DNA of 20,236 nucleotides from Apostichopus californicus (lineage: Eukaryota; Echinodermata; Holothuroidea; Aspidochirotida; Stichopodidae). Positions 17,701-20,236 of the stretch are shown in pieces. The notes below the pieces were generated by a model that was not told the origin of the DNA, made no database searches, and saw nothing but the letters and a program-made list of their open reading frames with translations. Location: the NCBI GenBank assembly GCA_020650975.1, contig JAIPMN010003538.1:1-20236 (forward strand). Reading direction: 5' to 3'. Positions within the stretch are counted from its first letter, which is position 1. Each line of letters begins with the position of its first letter. Made by a program: the position numbers and the translations under genes.

Positions 17701-18617
17701 ATTTATTAACGAGCCCATAGATTCTACAAACTTCAATCAAAATTTGCAAGCCCCGCCCAACAGATCATGCGCCAATCAAATCTCTCTGTTTTGTATACGA
17801 CCGTTAGGCCTTGGCTTACTTTCACGTTCGTGGGTAGCCTGTATTAGGTTTCTTCTCTTGAATAGTATTTTTCTTTTGGTCTTACAGATGTAGCTTACCA
17901 AATTGTGTCATTTCCTTCCATTGCAATGAATAAACAGGTGTTTTCAGACGTTTCCTCCGTGGAATTGGGTTAACAAGTGGACGGTACGAGTATATATAGG
18001 TTACATTTGTGTAATGAACATGTTGATATGGGCGGTCGCAGTGAATTGACTTTACGGTAAATCGTTCGCGCCATAAGGCCAACAGAAAATAAATTTCTTT
18101 CTTTCGATTGCGACAGCTTTTCTCAATTAAACCCACCTGGCCAGAGTGCATTTAGAATAAGAAACATTGAATCTGCTTCGGAAGTTTGTTTTTACGAAAT
18201 TCATGAGCAAACACGGATTGAGACTTTAAAACATAGTTTTTCCTTCACTGCCTTCTCTCAATAAAGGAAAATATGAAACCTGCATCTCTTTATGAAAGAG
18301 GGGAAAATAATTATGAAGTCCCCCCCCCCCCATTTTGTTTCTCCTGTAGAATTCAATTCACTAGTACTATCCACATTGACAGCAACTTTTACAACGTACA
18401 GTGCTAATTAATTGTTTGGACCCTCTGCAGTATAGATCTAACGGCGTAACTTACCAATTATGTAACACTTTCGTGGAAGATCGTATATGTCACGTTTGTA
18501 TATTAAGTGCATCTCATGAGGACTTCTTTTGAAACGTCTTGCATATTCATGAGCATGTTCCTGATTCAATGGTGTCATGAAGACTGTACTACCATCTTCA
18601 CTGCTGAATATACCTCG
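2560..18617 (-). CDS. ADAMTS-type secreted metalloprotease with a multi-TSP1 tail (overall gene, partial at both ends, 20 exons)
   Basis: Twenty minus-strand segments with splice consensus read in order as prodomain, furin site, reprolysin catalytic domain, disintegrin-like domain, central TSP1 repeat, cysteine-rich domain, spacer and eight C-terminal TSP1 repeats, which is the diagnostic ADAMTS domain order. Intron phases match at every junction from 17469 down to 2560; only the junction between the first two exons is uncertain. Family knowledge: ADAMTS enzymes are secreted zinc endopeptidases that cut extracellular-matrix proteins after furin removes the prodomain; the TSP1, cysteine-rich and spacer regions bind substrate and matrix. 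The zinc motif (HEIGH at 14187-14201 joined to DHD in the next exon) and Met-turn are intact, so it is probably catalytic. The number of TSP1 repeats suggests the long-tailed ADAMTS subgroups, but I cannot assign a human orthologue. Signal peptide and C-terminus are not seen. Confidence 0.95.
2702..3501 (-). other. Intron between exons 19 and 20
   Basis: No repeat, ORF or structured element recognised in these 800 bases. Confidence 0.7.
3502..3837 (-). CDS. Exon 19: TSP1 repeats 6 (end), 7 (complete) and 8 (start)
   Basis: Exactly 112 codons, phase 0 in and out, the same half-whole-half layout as the duplicated exons. CNTPCGNGVQTRSVTC completes repeat 6; WSVGPYGPCPETCGPG starts repeat 7; WIIASAFGE starts repeat 8. 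Acceptor TTTCATTACCAG|T, donor GAA|GTAAGA. The duplication breakpoint lies inside this exon near 3737, so its 5' third was copied to 4470-4570. Confidence 0.92.
3737..4469. repeat. 733-bp tandem duplication, unit A
   Basis: This unit and 4470-5202 align without gaps at a constant offset of 733 bases, with about 22 mismatches by eye (about 97% identity). It contains the 5' third of exon 19, an intron with an (AT)n run at about 3848-3864, and exon 18. Confidence 0.95.
4099..4431 (-). CDS. Exon 18: TSP1 repeats 4 (end), 5 (complete) and 6 (start); duplicated exon, second copy
   Basis: Same length (333 nt), phases and splice sites as the exon at 4832-5164, with no stop or frameshift. Replacements relative to that copy include L to F, L to P, T to I, A to T, Q to P, T to N and A to S; all six cysteines of the complete repeat are kept. 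It ends WLSGPFGD at the donor GAT|GTAAGC (4093-4098). Confidence 0.93.
4470..4570 (-). pseudogene. Truncated duplicate of the first third of exon 19
   Basis: About 100 bp match 3737-3837 at roughly 95% identity, including the acceptor TACCAG|TGC and the frame CNTPCGNGVQTR. The copy stops at the duplication junction, so it has no true donor; reading through gives a stop about 12 codons past the junction (TAA overlapping the next acceptor region). An internal GTA|GTGAGT (4499-4504) could act as a donor and would give a 66-nt, phase-0 mini-exon (4505-4570). Confidence 0.85.
4571..4831 (-). other. Intron between exons 17 and 18, part 5' of the exon remnant
   Basis: This stretch duplicates the intron at 3838-4098 and holds an (AT)n microsatellite (about 4581-4597). 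It is the natural route for unequal exchange with its twin. Confidence 0.85.
4832..5164 (-). CDS. Exon 17: TSP1 repeats 2 (end), 3 (complete) and 4 (start); duplicated exon, first copy in transcript order
   Basis: Exactly 111 codons, phase 0 in and out. CNANCGQGTQTRTVGC completes repeat 2; CNWITGAFGTCSVACGSGTQ starts repeat 3; WLAGPFGD begins repeat 4. Acceptor CTACCTCTTAG|T, donor GAT|GTAAGC. It is the paralogous twin of the exon at 4099-4431, part of a 733-bp tandem duplication; the two differ at 11 bases, which change seven residues. Confidence 0.93.
5304..5508 (-). CDS. Exon 16: C-terminal TSP1 repeat 1 and start of repeat 2
   Basis: Phase 2 in, phase 0 out. It begins FWNIGPWGACSATCDGIETR and carries the full set of six TSP1 cysteines (CSATC, VTC, TVC, RPC, GMC), then ends AQWVTGDFGQ, the first strand of the next repeat. 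The donor CAG|GTATTT cuts the next repeat just before its CxxxC pair. Acceptor TATTTCGCAG|T. Confidence 0.92.
5509..6674 (-). other. Intron between exons 15 and 16
   Basis: It contains the three-unit degenerate tandem repeat at 5982-6240. Nothing else recognised. Confidence 0.7.
5982..6240. repeat. Degenerate tandem repeat of about 96 bp, three units
   Basis: GTTGCCAAACAAT (6021-6033), GTTGCCAAACAAA (6120-6132) and GTTGCTAGGCAAT (6213-6225) recur with similar flanks: AGAAAT/GGAAGAAT-like sequence before them and TAG-TTACC/GCTACC after. The spacing is 99 and 93 bases. The third unit is partial. Confidence 0.65.
6675..6900 (-). CDS. Exon 15: spacer domain, main part
   Basis: Seventy-five codons plus two bases, phase 1 in and 2 out. 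It contains FVGNFVIVRE, then FRSPGPIPERLAIEVSFSA and VDVEYYTQ, matching the ADAMTS_spacer1 end pattern (..Y.R......E.L...GP....L.I.......NP.I.Y.Y). No cysteine, as expected for a spacer. Acceptor ATATCATAG|CA, donor CTT|GTAAGT. Confidence 0.9.
7185..7262 (-). CDS. Exon 14: spacer domain, first part
   Basis: Only 78 nt, phase 1 in and out. It reads VSNLNIPAGATSILITNHAA, the typical spacer opening (..IP.GA..I.I...). Acceptor CGTTTCTTTCAG|TT, donor TTT|GTAAGT. Confidence 0.88.
7263..8320 (-). other. Intron between exons 13 and 14
   Basis: About 1.06 kb with no clear ORF, tandem repeat or transposon end recognised. Confidence 0.6.
8321..8438 (-). CDS. Exon 13: end of cysteine-rich domain, start of spacer
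   Basis: TFGCDGLHESGQVFDACRVC then NGDGTSC, matching the ADAMTS signature V.GCD......D.C.VC.GD...C that ends the cysteine-rich domain. The following VITEFTVALSVG starts the spacer. Thirty-nine codons plus one base, phase 0 in and 1 out. Acceptor CTGCCTGCAG|A, donor GCG|GTGAGT. Confidence 0.93.
8439..8950 (-). other. Intron between exons 12 and 13
   Basis: No recognisable element. A plus-strand open frame at 8403-8690 overlaps exon 13 and resembles nothing known. Confidence 0.65.
8951..9102 (-). CDS. Exon 12: cysteine-rich domain, middle
   Basis: Phase 1 in, phase 0 out, 50 full codons: MNYCNNPCLRSDGQYFALRP, then DGTSCWDYN and LLRCVGGSCE. This matches C.L.C.......Y.......DGT.C.......CV.G.C of ADAMTS proteins. 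Donor GAG|GTAGGT; acceptor TCCGACAG|TT. Confidence 0.93.
9103..9636 (-). other. Intron between exons 11 and 12
   Basis: No supported element seen. Confidence 0.65.
9637..9757 (-). CDS. Exon 11: start of cysteine-rich domain
   Basis: It joins the previous exon as CSLA-PCSNSPDDFRDEQC, the near-invariant DFR..QC start of the ADAMTS cysteine-rich domain, then IPYVDTLVYDWTQFF. Forty codons plus one base, phase 0 in and 1 out. Acceptor TGTTCTCCAAAG|C, donor CAT|GTAAGT. Confidence 0.93.
9758..10631 (-). other. Intron between exons 10 and 11
   Basis: No supported element seen in these 874 bases. Confidence 0.65.
10632..10838 (-). CDS. Exon 10: end of disintegrin-like domain and central TSP1 repeat
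   Basis: Sixty-nine codons, phase 0 in and out. ICLAGDCVSAN ends the disintegrin-like domain (family C..G.C). Then NGGWSAWTETACSRTCSGG, the TSP1 start with a WxxW C-mannosylation motif and a CxxTCxxG O-fucosylation motif, followed by NNPAPIWGGAPC and FRLCSLA, characteristic of the central ADAMTS repeat (CdNP.P..GG..C.G.....R.C). Acceptor TTCTTTCAG|A, donor GCT|GTAAGC. Confidence 0.95.
10946..11047 (-). CDS. Exon 9: disintegrin-like domain
   Basis: Thirty-four codons, phase 0 in and out: MDCSNLKC, NPNTCTFLF, AEGTPCGANM. This is the ADAMTS pattern of C..LWC followed by C......ADGT.CG...W/M. Acceptor TTTTCATAG|A and donor ATG|GTAAGT. Confidence 0.9.
11395..11957 (+). mobile_element. L2/CR1-like LINE 3' end inside an ADAMTS intron
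   Basis: A plus-strand frame 11463-11858 reads LQRIQNTAHRIV, then ITPILEELHW, a stop, RIDYEILILVFRAIKTGTP, SRTRSFDDRSFLNAAPLLW and NSLPVEIRSL. This is the typical end of L2/CR1-type ORF2 (LQR.QN.AARL, P.L..LHWLP...RI..K......A..G..P.YL, PR.....G.R.F...AP.LWN.LP...R). It is followed by GCGCTATATAAGACTAG and a TTATTATT-rich tail, as in L2 3' ends. One in-frame TAA (11553-11555) replaces the Leu of LHWLP. It is 5'-truncated and antisense to the host gene (intron 11048-12282). Confidence 0.9.
11958..12282 (-). other. Rest of the intron upstream of exon 9
   Basis: AT-rich, no element recognised. Confidence 0.6.
12283..12430 (-). CDS. Exon 8: end of catalytic domain and start of disintegrin-like domain
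   Basis: It begins RWQRPFAPSSCMDDVP, matching the conserved ..CL.D.P that closes the catalytic domain, then TLELPGQTNSLNEQCALV, matching the LPG..Y....QC start of the ADAMTS disintegrin-like domain, and ends TVPCGT. One completing base plus 49 codons, phase 2 in and 0 out. Acceptor TTTTGATAG|G and donor ACG|GTACCT, the latter weaker than average. Confidence 0.92.
12431..13409 (-). other. Intron between exons 7 and 8, with G-run and assembly gap
   Basis: A run of 17 G (12525-12541) abuts four N (12542-12545) and more G-rich sequence to about 12565. A C-rich tract lies near 12985-13004. The true length around the N bases is unknown. Nothing else recognised. Confidence 0.8.
13410..13538 (-). 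CDS. Exon 7: catalytic domain, third zinc histidine and Met-turn
   Basis: Joined to the previous exon it reads HEIGHTLTLDHDED, the HExxHxxxxxHD zinc motif, followed by CQPGFIMGASLSNGP with the Met-turn methionine at 13487-13489, and WSSCSRDSLINFL, the ADAMTS pattern WSPCS...I..FL. Phase 2 in, phase 2 out; acceptor TTCTACAG|C, donor GAG|GTGAGT. The residue at position 8 of the zinc motif is Thr. Confidence 0.95.
13539..14184 (-). other. Intron splitting the zinc-binding motif
   Basis: It interrupts HEIGHT within the Thr codon. No repeat or ORF recognised. Confidence 0.75.
14185..14328 (-). CDS. Exon 6: catalytic domain with the zinc-binding HEIGH
   Basis: Forty-eight codons, phase 2 in and out. 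It ends LGLASAFVLSHEIGH plus two bases. HEIGH (14187-14201) supplies two zinc histidines and the catalytic glutamate. The family has cysteines in the DLCG and DPxxSC segments; here the corresponding stretches read DIVFRG and CTDQSGVSV, so only the GTC cysteine remains. The donor is ACAC|GTACGT; a second GT four bases downstream (GTAC|GTAG) would shift the frame and does not fit the next exon. Confidence 0.93.
14417..15000. repeat. 25-bp minisatellite in the intron between exons 5 and 6
   Basis: Twenty-three complete units plus a partial one, each built as GATAAAGGTAGAGATCGTGG followed by a short GTG-rich end. Most units are 25 bp; one is 22 bp (after GAGACCGTGG). Variation is mainly in the GTG/GGG part. 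The repeat fills most of a 704-bp intron and stops about 32 bases before the 5' splice site of exon 5. A long minus-strand open frame across it is a by-product of a stop-free 25-bp unit read in three frames. Confidence 0.97.
15033..15172 (-). CDS. Exon 5: catalytic domain, central helix and strand
   Basis: Forty-six codons plus two bases, phase 0 in and 2 out. It contains LRQWSRVVNN, then DPDHWDNIVILT, which match the family's L..FC.WQ helix and the D..HYD.A.L.T strand. The cysteine normally found in the FCxWQ helix is absent here (the sequence is LRQW). The donor AGG|GTAAGT lies only about 30 bases from the end of the 25-bp minisatellite in the following intron. Confidence 0.9.
15173..16942 (-). 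other. Intron between exons 4 and 5
   Basis: 1.77 kb. It holds a C-run (about 16086-16107) and the retroelement-like stretch at 16483-16800. Nothing coding recognised. Confidence 0.65.
16483..16800 (+). mobile_element. Possible retroelement end: pyrimidine-rich tract plus double hairpin
   Basis: About 130 bases of C/T-rich sequence are followed by CTTGTC-TAAAT-GACAAG (16681-16697) and GATCCT-GCT-AGGATC (16700-16714), then GAAACGTC. The tandem stem-loops followed by GAAAC resemble the degenerate hammerhead-type ends seen in Penelope-like and related elements, but the CUGANGA core is not intact. The assignment is tentative. Confidence 0.4.
16943..17032 (-). CDS. Exon 4: catalytic domain, second strand
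   Basis: Exactly 30 codons, phase 0 in and out. It reads ASRRFSDASLGLSIRLYVIS and then MIVLAS, matching the ADAMTS segment with the conserved D.SLG.SI....V....L pattern. Flanked by TTCTAAAAG acceptor and TTG|GTAAGT donor. Confidence 0.9.
17303..17469 (-). CDS. Exon 3: N-terminal part of the reprolysin catalytic domain
   Basis: The exon gives 55 codons after completing a phase-1 codon and ends in phase 0. It contains KYLEINLILDVDYASSNADH, the first beta strand of the M12B/reprolysin fold (equivalent to the family's RYVE..VVVD segment). The stretch before it is proline-rich (PPDDLPQQVLPL) and is a linker after the furin site. Acceptor TCTCCAG|AC and donor GCG|GTAAGT are both strong. Confidence 0.9.
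17470..17898 (-). other. Intron between exons 2 and 3
   Basis: No supported element seen. Confidence 0.65.
17899..18096 (-). CDS. Exon 2: end of prodomain with furin site RRKR and start of mature enzyme
   Basis: The 3' part is convincing: NPIPRRKRLKTPVYSLQW and then a G|GTAAGC donor at 17893-17898, leaving phase 1, which exactly matches the next exon. RRKR (17948-17959) is a furin-type cleavage site at the place where ADAMTS prodomains are removed. A sequon NVT lies about 18 residues before it. The 5' edge is uncertain. The acceptor that fits the phase of the previous exon is AAAG|AA at 18096, but its upstream tract is purine-rich; a second AG at 18049-18050 has a better pyrimidine tract but the wrong phase unless a further small exon exists between here and 18455. 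Confidence 0.65.
18097..18454 (-). other. Intron between exons 1 and 2
   Basis: A C-run lies at about 18320-18331. A small missing exon could hide here if exon 2 begins at 18049, but I could not support one. Confidence 0.5.
18455..18617 (-). CDS. Exon 1 of those seen: ADAMTS prodomain
   Basis: Translation gives 54 codons starting RGIFSSEDGSTVFMTPL and ending PRKCYII plus one base (phase 0 in, phase 1 out). The acceptor is a T-rich tract ending CAAAG at 18618 and the donor is G|GTAAGT (18449-18454). The pattern of a glycine, an acidic turn, an aromatic/hydrophobic strand and a Pro-Leu, followed by a histidine-containing HxxxxIYKR-like segment (EMHLIYKRD), matches the middle of ADAMTS prodomains (Pep_M12B type). 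The single cysteine near the end may be the cysteine that caps the active-site zinc in the zymogen, which is inference. Upstream prodomain exons and the signal peptide must lie further along the minus strand. Confidence 0.8.
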
Positions 18618-19886
18618 CTTTGCGATAGAAAAAACAAAATAAAACCAGTTTGGATAAAGAATGGTATGTTAACGGAGGTAAGACTCTAATGCAATCTATA
18701 TAGATGCACAATCTGATCCTAAGATCCTTTGACCATATATAGCCCTTCAACTAGTATAAGCCCCGGATCAACCAGACACGTTCAGATGTGCATTATTAAG
18801 TAGGAGGATTCTGAATTATTTTCCAGGGTAAAGATTATCTTCGTCACTCATCAGTTTGTTTCGTAATATCGTATAAGAGAATATCTTCTACAAACACCCA
18901 CTGGTTGGAAGAATCACACATTTATTATACATATAGTTAGGTTTTATTTCGTATTATGCAAAGAAGCAGTATCGTTCACTGGAAACCACTCAGATAATTA
19001 AAAATAAGATAACAAAGACCAAGATTGTTTAAAATATAATTCTCTTCCAAAACAATGTTTTCAATGCTGTTTAGTTACCGTGGCATACTCTTATTAGAGT
19101 CTATATTCATCCGCCCGATTGATCCCCTTCAGGGAAAAGTGCCAAAAAGCAGCAGGAGAACATCTTTTTTGACCTGTTATCAATCAGGATCTGGTTTTCT
19201 GTGGCTTGCATGTTGAAGAGCCTGAATGGAAGTACATGTGGTGCAATAATTGGGTCAATTGAGGCAATTCTAGACCACGTTAGGCCTCCCAGTAGCAGCG
19301 TACGAAAAATGTTCACGATACTGAGTGAAGAGGTTTGTTTACAAGTGACGAAAACTTCAGGCTCTGATAGCAAAAATCTGCGCGGTCATGATACGAAAAA
19401 TTTATGGTGCCATGAAAGGCCAACTTGTCAGCTATCCGGTGATGGGTAGCGTTTAGCTAGTGAGAACTTCTATCTAGACTTATGAGACCACATTACTTTT
19501 GTAATTGAGTGTGTAAGTCAATGGGGCTTTTAATGGGTGTATGCTACCTTACTGGTCATGTGGGTCATCATCAGATATGCGGTCTTAACGTCACGTGGTC
19601 ACGTGACGTAACGGTTTTAGTAGGAGTCGGTGACGAAAGTTTGTTGGTATAGCATACGATTAACGCTATGCTTTTGTTGGCTTTAAAATATCGCTTGGTA
19701 TTTCAACGCAGTTATTACCATTTTCATATTGATTTTGTGAAGTTGATTATTTTTTCATAAACTTACCAGTATTATAATATATTTCAAATTCAAATATTAC
19801 TATTATCGACAAAATTCAAAATCATTCAAAGGTATCAAAACGAAATACGAAGAATATACATTGACATTCATGATATACGAACAAGG
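18618..19886 (-). other. Upstream intron or 5' flank of the gene
   Basis: No earlier prodomain or signal-peptide exon could be recognised. Open frames at 19107-19449 on both strands look non-coding. A palindromic double E-box lies at 19588-19609. Confidence 0.5.
19588..19609. promoter_or_regulatory. Palindromic double E-box with flanking TGACGT
   Basis: ACGTCACGTG-GT-CACGTGACGT: perfect 10-bp inverted arms around GT. It has two CACGTG E-boxes, and TGACGT half-sites of the CRE/ATF type at both ends. bHLH-zip factors (USF, MITF, MAX classes) bind CACGTG. Whether it acts on this gene is unknown. Confidence 0.4.
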
Positions 19887-20236
19887 GCGTAGGAACCGGG
19901 GGGCTGGGGGCGCCAGCCCCCAAGTGAAAAATATGGGGGCGGAAGTATCATTCCGCCCCCCGCTTCGCAAGTCAGAAAACCCCTTTTTCATTTCATTTTG
20001 GCAGAAAAAAATCTCATTTGGAGCACCAAATTGCATCTAAGGCCAGGTGAAAATGCAAAATTATTTACAAAATGGAGTGGGTGTTGAAGTGTGCTATATT
20101 GCACCAAATTGCATCTGAGGCCACCTAGAAATGCAAAAAGAATCCAAAAAGAATCCAAAAAAAATCCAAAAAATCCAAACCCCCTCCCCTTAGACCCCTC
20201 CCCCAGGCCGGCCATCAGTCTACAGCCCCCCCCCCC
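19887..20236. mobile_element. Dispersed G/C-rich repeat with two hairpins and internal direct repeats, truncated by the window end
   Basis: It begins GGCGTAGGAACCGGGG. Hairpin 1 is GGGGGCTGG/CCAGCCCCC (19899-19921); hairpin 2 is GGGGGCGGAA/TTCCGCCCCC (19935-19960). Two copies of a 38-bp segment with GCACCAAATTGCATCT and ATGCAAAA follow (20023-20060 and 20101-20138). Then come AATCCAAAA repeats (20139-20180) and a C-rich end. The structure suggests a non-coding transposable element; the family is not identified. Confidence 0.6.

Noticed and set aside
18130..18175. Small exon between AG at about 18174 and a GTGGGT donor near 18137
   Set aside because: Phase-compatible on paper, but the acceptor lacks a pyrimidine tract and the peptide has no prodomain feature.
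19107..19449. Overlapping open frames on both strands near the 5' flank, considered as a prodomain exon
   Set aside because: The minus frame (HVLPFRLFNMQ...) shows no convincing prodomain pattern and no splice phase match; the plus frame resembles nothing known.
19803..20215. Minus-strand frames near the window end (rich in Gly, Phe)
   Set aside because: They fall within the hairpin-bearing dispersed repeat and low-complexity AATCCAAAA runs.

Overview
The window is eukaryotic nuclear DNA: AT-rich, with small exons bounded by GT..AG introns, microsatellites, LINE and SINE fragments, and a 4-base assembly gap. The overall look (ADAMTS-type gene with many thrombospondin repeats, L2/CR1-like LINE tail, tRNA-derived SINE, C/G-rich dispersed repeats) suggests a marine invertebrate. 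An echinoderm is my best guess, but this is inference and no marker in the window fixes the species.

One gene dominates. It lies on the minus strand from about 18617 down to at least 2560 and encodes a secreted ADAMTS-type zinc metalloprotease. I could join 20 exons by reading frame, splice consensus and intron phase; 19 are well supported and the second has an uncertain 5' edge. In protein order: prodomain (18455-18617), end of prodomain with a furin site RRKR (17899-about 18096), reprolysin-type catalytic domain (17303-17469, 16943-17032, 15033-15172, 14185-14328, 13410-13538), disintegrin-like domain (12283-12430, 10946-11047, start of 10632-10838), central TSP1 repeat (10632-10838), cysteine-rich domain (9637-9757, 8951-9102, 8321-8438), spacer (7185-7262, 6675-6900), then at least eight C-terminal TSP1 repeats (5304-5508, 4832-5164, 4099-4431, 3502-3837, 2560-2701). 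The modelled coding sequence is about 3.5 kb (about 1,160 residues). The signal peptide and start of the prodomain lie above 18617 and were not found. The C-terminus lies below 2560; one weak candidate last exon is at 359-546.

The most interesting features are in this gene. A 733-bp tandem duplication (about 3737-4469 and 4470-5202, about 97% identical, no length difference) added a whole 333-nt exon, hence two TSP1 repeats, and left a truncated copy of the next exon in an intron. The catalytic domain keeps its zinc site and Met-turn but has lost four cysteines that form two complete disulfide pairs in known ADAMTS structures. Most of the C-terminal TSP1 repeats lack the usual O-fucose and C-mannose acceptor motifs.

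The rest is intronic or flanking. 1-304 is a short-unit AT-rich tandem repeat. 1431-1688 is a tRNA-derived SINE (minus). 2045-about 2500 is the C-terminal end of a LINE reverse transcriptase (minus). 5982-6240 holds three degenerate units of about 96 bp. 11395-about 11957 is an L2/CR1-like LINE 3' end (plus). 14417-15000 is a 25-bp minisatellite. 16483-about 16800 is a pyrimidine-rich stretch followed by two small hairpins that look like a retroelement end. 19887-20236 is a dispersed repeat with two strong hairpins, running off the window. No plus-strand host gene was found.
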